Shown one piece after another: positions 26,657 through 34,673 of a stretch of DNA of 64,000 nt (positions within the stretch are counted from its first letter, which is position 1; each line of letters begins with the position of its first letter). Location: NCBI RefSeq assembly GCF_018860705.1, contig NZ_JAHKQA010000038.1, forward strand, positions 1-64,000, in the 5' to 3' direction. The DNA is from Citreicella sp. C3M06 (GTDB taxonomy: Bacteria; Pseudomonadota; Alphaproteobacteria; Rhodobacterales; Rhodobacteraceae). Both the position numbers and the translations under genes were made by a program. The notes beneath the pieces are model-generated. The model was not told where the DNA came from. It saw nothing but the letters and a program-made list of their open reading frames with translations, and searched no databases.

Positions 26657-27463
26657 ATGTTCATCGCTCGCCTTGCCTATTGCCTGCCGCTTGCCGCCGC
26701 GCTGATCGCCGGCACCGCTTCGGCGCAGGAAACCCTGTCGACGCAGGAAACCCTGTCGACGCAGGGAACGTCGCCCGGCGTGGTGTTCTCGCTGCGGGGC
26801 GGCGTTGCCAGCGCCCCCGATTTCTTCGGCTCCGACGATTACTCGGCAGGCCCAGACCTTGGCTTCAGCTTCCACGGGCTGACGCTGAACAATGGCTTCA
26901 GCCTTGGCGACAGCGATCCGTGGAACGATGCGATGGGCCTCGGGTTCGGCGGCTCATTCCGCTTTATCTCCGAGCGCGATTCGTCGGACCACGACACGCT
27001 GCGCGGCATGGATGACATCGACGCCACCGTCGAGCTTGGCTTTGAAGTCAGCTACACCGGCAACGCCTACGAGGTCTTCGGCAATGTGCGCCGCGGCTTT
27101 GGCGGTAGCGAGGGATGGGTCGGCGAAGCCGGGATGGACATCATCGCCCGCCCCGACGAGCGCTGGAAGCTGACCATGGGCCCGCGCCTGTTCTGGGGCA
27201 ACGACAGCTACGCCAACACCTATTTCGGCGTCGACAGCGACGAGGCCACCGCTTCGCGCAGTGCCTTCGACGCCGATGGCGGGCTGCTGTCCGCTGGCGT
27301 CGAGATGGGCGCCACCTACCAGTTGAACGACGACTGGGGCATCGAAGGCGCGGTGACATGGGAAAACTACCGCAACGATGCCGCCGACAGCCCAATTGTC
27401 GACGATCCCGACCAGTGGACCGTGCGGCTGGGTGTGACCCGCGTGATGCGGCTTCGGTTCTGA
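26657..27463 (+). CDS. MipA/OmpV-family outer-membrane protein
   Basis: A 268-residue protein with a signal peptide ending TASAQ (about 1-24). Alternating beta-strand pattern and [27 protein letters not shown] and the closing [12 protein letters not shown] are typical of the MipA/OmpV beta-barrel family, with a terminal Phe for BAM recognition. Just after the signal peptide an 18-bp tandem duplication encodes QETLST twice. It has its own terminator at 27487. In this cluster it lies between rpsP and rimM. Confidence 0.82.
   Translation: MFIARLAYCLPLAAALIAGTASAQETLSTQETLSTQGTSPGVVFSLRGGVASAPDFFGSDDYSAGPDLGFSFHGLTLNNGFSLGDSDPWNDAMGLGFGGSFRFISERDSSDHDTLRGMDDIDATVELGFEVSYTGNAYEVFGNVRRGFGGSEGWVGEAGMDIIARPDERWKLTMGPRLFWGNDSYANTYFGVDSDEATASRSAFDADGGLLSAGVEMGATYQLNDDWGIEGAVTWENYRNDAADSPIVDDPDQWTVRLGVTRVMRLRF
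26726..26761 (+). repeat. 18-bp tandem duplication within the MipA-like gene
   Basis: CAGGAAACCCTGTCGACG occurs twice in direct succession (26726-26743 and 26744-26761) and is followed by a third partial unit (CAGGGAACG). It keeps the frame and adds QETLST at the mature N-terminus. Confidence 0.9.
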
Positions 27464-27486
27464 TCCTGCGGGAATGATTGCAAAGG

Positions 27487-27522
27487 CTCCGGGCACTGGT
27501 CTATCCAGTGACCCGGAGTTTT
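27487..27522 (+). terminator. Intrinsic terminator between the MipA-like gene and rimM
   Basis: A 13-bp stem (CTCCGGG plus CACTGG pairing with CCAGTG, a bulged A, CCCGGAG) with loop TCTAT, followed by TTTT. It lies downstream of the apparent ATG at 27474, which argues that rimM starts at the TTG after it. Confidence 0.88.
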
Positions 27523-27542
27523 CATGTTCAGAGGAACGCAAC

Positions 27543-28049
27543 TTGAGCGATACGATCTGCGTCGGCACGATTTCAGGCGCCTTCGGGGTGCATGGCGAAG
27601 TCCGCCTCAAGAGCTTTACCGCCGATCCCGAAGCCATCGCGGATTACGCGCCGCTGACCACCGAAGACGGCAGCCGCAGCTTTGATGTGCAGATCACCCG
27701 CCCACTCAAGGGCGGCTTTGCGGCGCGCCTGTCCGGCGTGCGCAGCAAGGAAGACGCCGACGCCCTGAACGGCACGCAGCTGTTTGCGCCGCGCGACCGG
27801 CTGCCCTCGCTGCCCGATGACGAATATTACCATGCCGACCTGATCGGCCTGACGGTGGTCGACCCCGGCGGGGTCGAGATCGGCACGGTCAAGGCAGTGC
27901 TCAACCACGGTGCGGCGGATCTTCTTGAACTGATCGTGCCCGGCGCCTCCAGAACCGTGCTGCTGCCCTTTACCCTTGCAGCGGTGCCGACGATCGACCT
28001 TGCGGCGGGGCGCATCGTGGCCGACCCGCCCGAGGGCCTGCTGGAATGA
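27543..28049 (+). CDS. rimM: Ribosome maturation factor RimM
   Basis: A 168-residue 30S maturation factor: N-terminal RimM domain ([21 protein letters not shown]) and a C-terminal PRC-barrel ([15 protein letters not shown]... then [13 protein letters not shown]). The start is TTG 27543, with GAGGAA 6 bases upstream; the ATG at 27474 lies before a strong terminator. It overlaps the next gene by 4 bases. Confidence 0.93.
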   Translation: MSDTICVGTISGAFGVHGEVRLKSFTADPEAIADYAPLTTEDGSRSFDVQITRPLKGGFAARLSGVRSKEDADALNGTQLFAPRDRLPSLPDDEYYHADLIGLTVVDPGGVEIGTVKAVLNHGAADLLELIVPGASRTVLLPFTLAAVPTIDLAAGRIVADPPEGLLE

Positions 28050-28834
28050 CGCTTGTCGTCATTCACCCAGGATTTCACAAGACCGGTACCAGCACTGTCC
28101 AGATCGCATTGTCCCGAAACCGGGCGCTGCTGGAACCGCATCTGCGGCTGTACCTGCGCGAGGATTTCGAGCCGCTGGCCCATTCCGCCCGCAGCTATTC
28201 GGTGAGCCGCAGCGACAAACACCGAGACGCCATCGGCCGCAACGCGCTGCGCTTCTTTCGTGGCATCGGGCGCGACGATCCGCGCCCGGTGCTGATCTCT
28301 TCCGAGGATCTGAGCGGGCACATGCCCGGCCGCAACGGCATCACCCGCTACGACGCCGCCCCAACCATTCTGGCGCTGATCGCAGAGAACGCCGCGCATT
28401 GGTTCGGCCCCTCGCTGGATCTGACGTTCTATTTCAGCACCCGTGCGCCTGACCCGTGGCTGCGCTCTTGCTGGTGGCAGAACCTGCGCTCGACCCGGCT
28501 GACGCAGGATCTCGACCAATTCTCGCAGGGGCTTCCCGACGCCGCGGACCTGCCTGCCATCGTCGGCGCTGTTGCGGCCCGCACCGCGTCCTGCCCGCTC
28601 GAAGACAGCACCCTGCGGCCCGAAGGCCCGCTGAGCCCCCTGCTCGATCTGCTGAGCCTGCCGGATCAGATTCGCAACCTTCTGGTGAGTCCGCCGCCGA
28701 TGAACCAGCAGCCGGATCTGGGAATTGCCGAGGTGCTTCTGGCGCTGAATCGCAGCGGCCTGGAGGACGAGGCGCTTTCCGAAGCCAAAAAGACCATGCG
28801 CAGGCTTGCGCAGAAACAAGGCAACGTGACCTGA
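28046..28834 (+). CDS. Sulfotransferase-like P-loop protein
   Basis: A 262-residue protein starting [19 protein letters not shown], with GFHKTGTST matching the PAPS 5'-phosphosulfate-binding loop of bacterial sulfotransferases. [11 protein letters not shown] matches the 3'-phosphate region. A substrate-side segment [15 protein letters not shown] follows. The acceptor is unknown; related proteins modify glycans or lipids. It overlaps rimM by ATGA, so it is translated with a ribosome-maturation gene. No PAPS synthase is near. Confidence 0.72.
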   Translation: MTLVVIHPGFHKTGTSTVQIALSRNRALLEPHLRLYLREDFEPLAHSARSYSVSRSDKHRDAIGRNALRFFRGIGRDDPRPVLISSEDLSGHMPGRNGITRYDAAPTILALIAENAAHWFGPSLDLTFYFSTRAPDPWLRSCWWQNLRSTRLTQDLDQFSQGLPDAADLPAIVGAVAARTASCPLEDSTLRPEGPLSPLLDLLSLPDQIRNLLVSPPPMNQQPDLGIAEVLLALNRSGLEDEALSEAKKTMRRLAQKQGNVT

Positions 28835-28931
28835 CGGCATCCCTTGGGGAGTGCAAGTCTCGGTATTTACGGAATTCCTCTTGATTTTAGCGCGCCCCCG
28901 GGGAAAAGCCTTGTGCAATAGTTTCAAAAAA

Positions 28932-29459
28932 ATGGAGAAAATTGTGGATACTGTTCGTCACAAGTTGTTTTCCTCCTGGGCAGTGTTGTCGCCCGCGTTC
29001 AATAATATTTCCGCGCCAATCCGCACGCTCGGCGTGCGTCCGGGTTTGTCCCGCGCGGCCACCCTTGCTGCGCGTCTGCTGGACAGCCGCGCCAACAAAC
29101 CCAATTTGATGCGCCGCCCTGCGCTGCGTCGGGCGCTGGCCAAGGCCCCCGCAACCGACCAGATGCGCGCCACCGTTGACGCGGTATTGACCGGCGACGC
29201 GCATGATTGCGCCAGCCCTGCGCTTGCCGAACTCTTCGGCCGCATCATCGAGCACTGGCATGATGGCGATGCATCGACGCTCGGCAATGCCGAGTTGCTT
29301 CAGCTCTGCAAGCTCAAGGAACTGGTCGAAGCCGGCCCGGCACGCGCCGCGGAATTGTCGGACCAGTTCGTGCATCCCGACCGGGTGCTGGAAATCCGCG
29401 ACCGCATTTCCGGACATGGCACTTCGGAGCCTAGCATCGCCGAGCAACGCGCCGCTTGA
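28932..29459 (+). CDS. Hypothetical protein between the sulfotransferase gene and trmD
   Basis: A 175-residue Ala/Arg-rich, probably helical protein (MEKIVDTVRHKLFSSW...). The frame is open up to a GTG at 28851 that would add 27 residues; neither start has a strong ribosome-binding site. No domain was recognised and no membrane segment is clear. The first 70 codons are AT-richer than neighbours. It lies 97 bases after the sulfotransferase-like gene and 32 bases before trmD. Confidence 0.55.
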   Translation: MEKIVDTVRHKLFSSWAVLSPAFNNISAPIRTLGVRPGLSRAATLAARLLDSRANKPNLMRRPALRRALAKAPATDQMRATVDAVLTGDAHDCASPALAELFGRIIEHWHDGDASTLGNAELLQLCKLKELVEAGPARAAELSDQFVHPDRVLEIRDRISGHGTSEPSIAEQRAA

Positions 29460-29491
29460 GCCGCGCCGGGCAAGGCGCTAAGGCGTTGCGC

Positions 29492-30304
29492 ATGAGCGAC
29501 GATCAAACCCCTTCCGCGCCGACCCCGAAATCCCACGGCCGCAAGACCATTCGCGCGGCGGCAAAGCCGCGCGAGCTGGTCGAGTCCAGCCCGGCGCTAG
29601 CCCGCGCCTGGACGGCGCAGGTCATATCGCTGTTCCCCGAGGCGTTTCCGGGGGTGCTGGGCCTGTCGCTGACCGGCAAGGCCTTGCAAGATGGTATCTG
29701 GCAGATTGACCCCATCCCCCTGCGCGATTTTGGCATTGGCAAGCATCGCAACGTCGATGACACCCCCGCCGGTGGCGGCGCGGGCATGGTGCTGCGCCCC
29801 GATGTGATGGGCAACGCCATCGACGCCGCCCGCGCCCGCATCCACCCTGCCGCCCCGATCATCTACCTGTCGCCGCGCGGGCGGCGGTTCGATCAGGCGA
29901 TGGCACAAAGCCTTGCCCGCGGCCCTGGCGCAACGCTGATCTGTGGCCGCTTCGAGGGGCTCGATGAACGGGTCATCGAGCATTACAACATCACCGAGGT
30001 CTCGCTGGGCGATTTCGTCCTGACCGGCGGAGAACTGGCGGCGCAGGCGCTGCTGGATGCCACCGTGCGGCTGCTGCCGGGGGTGCTTGGCAATGCCGAG
30101 TCGACCGACGAGGAAAGCTTTTCACACGGGTTGCTCGAGCATCCGCAATATACCAAGCCCGCCGAGTGGAAGGGCCGCGCCATCCCGCCGGTGCTGATGT
30201 CGGGTCATCACGGCGAAATCGCCAAGTGGCGCCGCGCCATGTCGCAAGACATCACCCGCACCCGCCGCCCCGATCTCTGGGCCGCGCATGAGGGCAAGAA
30301 ATGA
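29492..30304 (+). CDS. trmD: tRNA (guanine-N1)-methyltransferase
   Basis: A 270-residue SPOUT methyltransferase that makes m1G37. Residues 1-40 are a polar N-terminal extension (KSHGRKTIRAAAKP). The catalytic core begins WTAQVISLFPEAFPG and includes TPAGGGAGMVLRPD, YLSPRGRRFDQ, LICGRFEGLDERV and the knot segment SLGDFVLTGGELAA. C-terminal LEHPQYTKP is present. ATG 29492 has AAGG upstream; an internal later start would lose only the extension. Confidence 0.95.
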   Translation: MSDDQTPSAPTPKSHGRKTIRAAAKPRELVESSPALARAWTAQVISLFPEAFPGVLGLSLTGKALQDGIWQIDPIPLRDFGIGKHRNVDDTPAGGGAGMVLRPDVMGNAIDAARARIHPAAPIIYLSPRGRRFDQAMAQSLARGPGATLICGRFEGLDERVIEHYNITEVSLGDFVLTGGELAAQALLDATVRLLPGVLGNAESTDEESFSHGLLEHPQYTKPAEWKGRAIPPVLMSGHHGEIAKWRRAMSQDITRTRRPDLWAAHEGKK

Positions 30305-30747
30305 TCCGCCGCGCCACCCGCGATGATTTGCCCGCCATCGTCGCCCTTCTCGCAGACGACCCGCTTGGCGCTGCGCGCGAGGAAACCGGCGGAGCGGTGG
30401 CGCAGGCCTATATTCAGGCGTTCGAGGCCATCGAATCCGATCCGAATATCTGCCTTATGGTGATGGACCGGGGCGGCGCGGTGATCGGCACGCTTCAACT
30501 GTCGATGACGCCCAGCCTGTCACGCAAGGGTGCGCTGCGGGCCACCATCGAGGCGGTGCGCATCCATGCCGATGCCCGCGGCGCCGGGCTTGGCACCACA
30601 CTGATCGACTGGGCCATCGCCGAAGCGCGGCGGCGCGGCTGCGCATTGGTGCAATTGACCTCGGATCTGAGCCGCACCGACGCGCATCGCTTCTACCGGC
30701 GGCTTGGCTTTCAGCAAAGCCATGCCGGGTTCAAGAAACCGCTCTAG
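30301..30747 (+). CDS. GNAT-family N-acetyltransferase
   Basis: A 148-residue GNAT opening MIRRATRDDLPAIVALLADD, with motif A RIHADARGAGLGTTLIDWA and the C-terminal FYRRLGFQQSHAGFKK. It overlaps trmD by ATGA. The substrate is unknown. A sigma-70-like promoter for rplS starts right after it. Confidence 0.88.
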   Translation: MIRRATRDDLPAIVALLADDPLGAAREETGGAVAQAYIQAFEAIESDPNICLMVMDRGGAVIGTLQLSMTPSLSRKGALRATIEAVRIHADARGAGLGTTLIDWAIAEARRRGCALVQLTSDLSRTDAHRFYRRLGFQQSHAGFKKPL

Positions 30748-30760
30748 CCCCATATTTCCC

Positions 30761-30789
30761 TTGATCGGCGCGCCCCCTGCGCCTATACG
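30761..30789 (+). promoter_or_regulatory. Sigma-70-type promoter of rplS-rpmE
   Basis: TTGATC (30761-30766) and TATACG (30784-30789) are separated by exactly 17 bases. Transcription would start near 30797 and give a leader of about 210 nt before rplS. Confidence 0.6.
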
Positions 30790-31005
30790 CAGCTCGTCTG
30801 CGCAGCCAACGAGTCGCGCGGGCTTCTTTGGTGTTGCCTGACCCGCTGCTTTGGCGGACCCGGAAGGCCCCGAAGACCCATATAAAGAGAACGACGCCGG
30901 TAACCTCCCGCGGGCGCATGTGATGCGGACCCGATCAAAGACGCGGAGCTCTGGGGCGCGAGACATCTTCACGGACCAACCGTGAGCAACCAGGAGAAGC
31001 GTCAG

Positions 31006-31380
31006 ATGGACCTGATCGCACAGCTCGAGGCAGAACAGATTGCCTCGCTGGGGAAAGCCATCCCCGATTTCAAGGCCGGCGATACCATTCGCGTCGGCTA
31101 CAAGGTGACCGAAGGCACCCGGACCCGTGTGCAGGCCTATGAAGGCGTGTGCATCAGCCGCAAGAACGGCAAGGGCATCGCGGGCTCGTTCACCGTTCGC
31201 AAGATTTCCTTTGGTGAGGGCGTCGAGCGCGTGTTCCCGCTGTACTCGACCAACATCGACAGCATCGAGGTTGTGCGCCGTGGCCGCGTTCGTCGCGCCA
31301 AGCTGTACTACCTGCGCGAACGCCGCGGCAAGTCGGCCCGTATCGCCGAAGTCACCAACTACAAGCCGCTCGGCGCGTAA
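31006..31380 (+). CDS. rplS: 50S ribosomal protein L19
   Basis: A 124-residue L19. Signature segments are [49 protein letters not shown] and [21 protein letters not shown] 31006 has AGGAGA upstream. A frame extending 8 codons further is not used. rpmE follows after 11 bases. Confidence 0.97.
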   Translation: MDLIAQLEAEQIASLGKAIPDFKAGDTIRVGYKVTEGTRTRVQAYEGVCISRKNGKGIAGSFTVRKISFGEGVERVFPLYSTNIDSIEVVRRGRVRRAKLYYLRERRGKSARIAEVTNYKPLGA

Positions 31381-31391
31381 GGAGAGAAGCC

Positions 31392-31613
31392 ATGAAATCC
31401 GGCATCCACCCCGATTACCACGTCATCAACGTCAAGATGACCGACGGCACCATCTACCAGACCCGCAGCACATGGGGCAAAGAAGGCGACCAGATGTCGC
31501 TGGATATCGACCCCACCGTTCACCCGGCATGGACCGGCGGAACGTCGCGCCTGCTCGACGCTGGCGGCCGCGTGTCGAAGTTCAAGAAGAAGTACGAAGG
31601 TCTGGGTTTCTGA
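31392..31613 (+). CDS. rpmE: 50S ribosomal protein L31 (cysteine-free form)
   Basis: A 73-residue L31 beginning [16 protein letters not shown] and ending KKKYEGLGF. It contains no cysteine, so it is the zinc-independent C-minus type that does not need the CxxC zinc site. GGAGAG precedes the ATG. It is the last gene before a strong terminator. Confidence 0.95.
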   Translation: MKSGIHPDYHVINVKMTDGTIYQTRSTWGKEGDQMSLDIDPTVHPAWTGGTSRLLDAGGRVSKFKKKYEGLGF

Positions 31614-31636
31614 TCCACGCCTCTTGGCACTGCTTG

Positions 31637-31665
31637 ACGCCGCTCCTTCGGGGGCGGCGTTTTTC
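31637..31665 (+). terminator. Intrinsic terminator of rplS-rpmE
   Basis: Stem ACGCCGCTCC / GGGGCGGCGT with a TTCG tetraloop and a TTTT tract. It lies 23 bases past the rpmE stop. Confidence 0.92.
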
Positions 31666-31985
31666 GTTCAGGGGCACGTGTCAGGGTTGCCATCGCGCTT
31701 GCCTCCCGACTGGGGGAACGGGACACGACCCCGCTGATGAAAGATTGGCATGGCGGCGCGAAGCGGCCGTGGTGCCCCAACTGCCTGATCAACGGTGCCA
31801 GGCTGCCCCGCTGCTCGGGGAGCAAATCTTGCCACCGGCCGGTCGGAAGGCGATGCTGCGCCGCGCGGGTCGGTGGCCCGGCCTGATACGATCTTGGCGG
31901 GCGAACCGCTTTGGCCCCTTGGGCGAGGGCCGCGTTTCGATTGCATGGCGGCATATCCACCCGGCGCGGTGTTTGCGCTTCACAA
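31666..31985. other. Intergenic region upstream of the SulP gene
   Basis: About 320 bases with no supportable gene. Open frames on both strands have atypical Arg/Pro-rich composition. The functional part appears to be the AT-rich operator at its right end. Confidence 0.4.
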
Positions 31986-32001
31986 ATTCTATATTTGGAA
32001 T
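31986..32001. promoter_or_regulatory. Candidate SqrR/BigR operator (ATTC-N8-GAAT) in front of the SulP gene
   Basis: ATTC at 31986-31989 and GAAT at 31998-32001 enclose eight bases. The overlapping TATATT-TGG-AATATA (31990-32004) is a perfect 6-bp dyad. ATTC-N8-GAAT is the site I know for SqrR, the persulfide-sensing ArsR-family repressor of Rhodobacter capsulatus. It lies 56 bases before the ATG, where a repressor would overlap the promoter. Confidence 0.6.
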
Positions 32002-32057
32002 ATATATGCGGCATCGGCGGCCCTGATCGCCGCCACGGCCCAATCCAGGACGAACCG

Positions 32058-33797
32058 ATGACCCTACCCCCAATCTCGAGCTACCTGCCGATCCTTGGCT
32101 GGGCGCGCAGCTATACCCGCGACACCGCCATGTCGGATCTGGTCGCGGCGATCATCGTGACCATCATGCTGATCCCGCAATCGCTGGCCTATGCGCTTCT
32201 GGCCGGACTGCCCGCCGAGATGGGGCTTTACGCCTCGATCCTGCCGCTGGTGGCCTATGCGGTGTTCGGCACCTCGCGCACGCTGGCGGTGGGGCCGGTC
32301 GCGGTGGTCTCGCTGATGACGGCCGCCGCCATTGGGCAGCTTGGCTTGTCCGATCCGGCTGACATTGCCCTCGCGGCGATCACGCTGGCCTTCATTTCGG
32401 GCGTATTCCTGACACTGCTGGGGATACTGAAGCTGGGCTTTGTCGCGAATTTCCTCAGCCATCCGGTGATCGCCGGGTTCATCACCGCCTCGGGCATCCT
32501 GATCGCGGGGTCTCAGCTGAAGCACATCCTTGGAATCGATGCTCACGGCGAGACCTTGGTGAAGCTGGTGCCGTCGCTGATTGAACATCTTGGGCAGACC
32601 AACCTTATAACGCTGGTGATCGGCGTGCTGGCGACGGCGTTCCTGTTCTGGGTCCGCAAGGGGTTGAAGCCGCTTCTGGTCTCGCTGGGGGTGCCGAAAA
32701 AGCTGGCCGAGGTCGGGGCCAAGGCCGGACCGGTTGCCGCCGTGGTGCTGACGACGCTGGCGGCCTGGGCCTTTGATCTTGGCGCCCATGGCGTCAAGCT
32801 GGTGGGCGAGGTGCCGACCGGCCTGCCGCCGCTGTCTGCGCCGTCGTTCGACGTGGAGATGTGGCGCACGCTGTTGCTGCCCGCAGTGCTGATCTCGATC
32901 ATCGGCTTTGTGGAGTCGGTGTCAGTGGCGCAAACGCTCGCCGCCAAGCGACGCCAGCGCATCAGCCCCGATCAAGAGCTGATCGGGCTGGGCACATCGA
33001 ACATCGCCTCGGCGATGTCCGGCGGCTTTCCGGTGACCGGCGGCTTTTCACGATCGGTGGTGAACTTCGACGCCGGGGCCGAAACCCCCGCCGCCGGAGC
33101 CTATACCGCCATCGGCATCGGCGTTGCCACCCTTGCGCTGACGCCGCTGCTGTTCTTCCTGCCGACAGCAACACTGGCGGCGACGATCATCGTTGCCGTG
33201 CTCAGCCTTGTCGATTTCTCGATCCTGAAAAAGACATGGGTCTACAGCAAGGTCGATTTCACCGCCGTCGCCGCGACCATCGTTCTGACGCTGACGCTTG
33301 GGGTGGAAACCGGCGTTTCGGCCGGGGTGCTGCTGTCGATCTTCCTGCATCTTTACAAGACGTCGAAACCGCATGTGGCCGAGGTTGGCCTTGTGCCGGG
33401 CACCCATCACTTTCGCAACGTCAAGCGCCACAAGGTCGACACGTTGCCCGACGTGCTGACGCTGCGGGTGGATGAGAGCCTGTATTTCGTCAACGCCCGC
33501 TTTCTCGAGGAATACGTGCTGGGCAAGGTCGCCATCTGCGATGATCTGCGCCACGTGGTGCTGATGTTCCCGGCGGTCAACGATGTCGATATGAGCGCAC
33601 TGGAAACCCTCGAAGAGCTGAACACCCGCCTTGGCGAAAACGGCATCGACCTGCATCTGACCGAGGTCAAGGGCCCGGTGATGGACAAGCTCAAACGCTC
33701 GCATTTCCTCGATGCGCTGACCGGGCAGGTGTTCCTGTCGCAATATGATGCATGGGTCGCGCTGAAGGGCGGCGAGGATCTCGCCGCCGCCCAGTGA
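32058..33797 (+). CDS. SulP-family anion permease with STAS domain
   Basis: A 579-residue transporter. The membrane part (about 1-430) has the SulP blocks IVTIMLIPQSLAYALLAGLP, GTSRTLAVGPVAVVSLM and NIASAMSGGFPVTGGFSRS. The cytoplasmic STAS domain (about 450-570) contains ESLYFVNARFLEEYV and a VNDVDMSALETLEEL switch. Relatives carry sulfate, bicarbonate or dicarboxylates; the operator upstream suggests sulfur-linked control and therefore sulfate or another sulfur oxyanion. ATG 32058 has AGGA about 8 bases upstream; the longer frame runs through the operator and is rejected. It is convergent with the phosphatase, one base between the genes. Confidence 0.88.
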   Translation: MTLPPISSYLPILGWARSYTRDTAMSDLVAAIIVTIMLIPQSLAYALLAGLPAEMGLYASILPLVAYAVFGTSRTLAVGPVAVVSLMTAAAIGQLGLSDPADIALAAITLAFISGVFLTLLGILKLGFVANFLSHPVIAGFITASGILIAGSQLKHILGIDAHGETLVKLVPSLIEHLGQTNLITLVIGVLATAFLFWVRKGLKPLLVSLGVPKKLAEVGAKAGPVAAVVLTTLAAWAFDLGAHGVKLVGEVPTGLPPLSAPSFDVEMWRTLLLPAVLISIIGFVESVSVAQTLAAKRRQRISPDQELIGLGTSNIASAMSGGFPVTGGFSRSVVNFDAGAETPAAGAYTAIGIGVATLALTPLLFFLPTATLAATIIVAVLSLVDFSILKKTWVYSKVDFTAVAATIVLTLTLGVETGVSAGVLLSIFLHLYKTSKPHVAEVGLVPGTHHFRNVKRHKVDTLPDVLTLRVDESLYFVNARFLEEYVLGKVAICDDLRHVVLMFPAVNDVDMSALETLEELNTRLGENGIDLHLTEVKGPVMDKLKRSHFLDALTGQVFLSQYDAWVALKGGEDLAAAQ

Positions 33798-33798
33798 G

Positions 33799-34518
33799 TT
33801 ACAGCGCGCGTCGCCCCTCTGCGCCAAGGGCAAAGCCCTTGCGGCCCTCGATCAGGCAGGGCACCAGCGGGCGGCCATAGCCTGCGCCGGCATCAAGGTT
33901 GATGCGGTTCACATAGGCTTCGGGCGCTTGCAGGGCGGTGTGCCCGTGCACCACGACGCGGCCCCAATCGGTGGTATCGCTGAGGAACGGTTCGCGGATC
34001 CACAGCAGATCGCTCTCTTCCTGATCGTGCAGCGCCACGCCGGGCCGCAGCCCGGCATGAACGAAGATCTGGTCCTGCGTCTCGTGCAGACGCGGCAGCG
34101 CGGCGATCCAGTCAAGATGCGCCTGCGGGATCGCCTTGTGCGCGTCGGCGTGGATATCCTCGGGCCAGCGGCGCACGTCGGTATCGACGCCATAACTCTC
34201 CAGCGTCTTGTCGCCGCCGATCGGCGGATCGGTGTAATACAGCGGACGCGTGGTGCGCCGGTCCTGAAAGGCGAGAAAGTCGAGATAGCGCAACAGATAG
34301 CGGTCGTGGTTGCCCATGATGCAGACCCACGGCCTGCCCTCTGCCTGCCCCTGCATCAGCAGCTCGATCACGCCCTTGCTGTCCGGGCCGCGGTCGACGA
34401 AATCACCAGTAAAGACGATAGGCGCATCCTTGCCGCCCTCGCGCTCGATGGTGTCCAGCGCCATGTGAAGTTGATCAAGATAGCCGTGAACGTCGCCTAC
34501 GGCGAAAATCGGTTGCAT
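33799..34518 (-). CDS. Metallophosphatase (serine/threonine phosphatase-like)
   Basis: A 239-residue calcineurin-like phosphoesterase. Motifs in order: GDVHG (about 8-12), GDFVDRG, GNHD, then VHAGL and VVHGH. These supply all the usual dinuclear metal ligands. It resembles phage lambda-type protein phosphatases and ApaH-like enzymes. The substrate could be phosphoproteins or dinucleoside polyphosphates. ATG 34518 gives the canonical start MQPIFAVGDVHG and has AGGAC upstream. Confidence 0.87.
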   Translation of the reverse strand: MQPIFAVGDVHGYLDQLHMALDTIEREGGKDAPIVFTGDFVDRGPDSKGVIELLMQGQAEGRPWVCIMGNHDRYLLRYLDFLAFQDRRTTRPLYYTDPPIGGDKTLESYGVDTDVRRWPEDIHADAHKAIPQAHLDWIAALPRLHETQDQIFVHAGLRPGVALHDQEESDLLWIREPFLSDTTDWGRVVVHGHTALQAPEAYVNRINLDAGAGYGRPLVPCLIEGRKGFALGAEGRRAL

Positions 34519-34623
34519 CGGATTGGTCCTTGTCTGACCCGATAATACTTGGTCATGCCGCAGCGCAGAACAAGGGCGGCGCGCCGGATTGATAGCGCTA
34601 TATGGCGCCGCGGACACGACACG

Positions 34624-34653
34624 AAAAAGGGCGCCCCCAAAAGGAGCGCCCCC
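34624..34653 (-). terminator. Intrinsic terminator downstream of serA
   Basis: On the minus strand GGGCGCTCC pairs with GGGGGCGCCC (one bulge) around TTTT and is followed by TTTTT. It lies about 25 bases past the serA stop. Confidence 0.8.
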
Positions 34654-34673
34654 AAAGTCAGACCCTGACGGGG

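Noticed and set aside
27474-27542. ATG 27474 as the rimM start
   Set aside because: It precedes a strong intrinsic terminator and would add 23 residues without RimM similarity; TTG 27543 has a proper Shine-Dalgarno.
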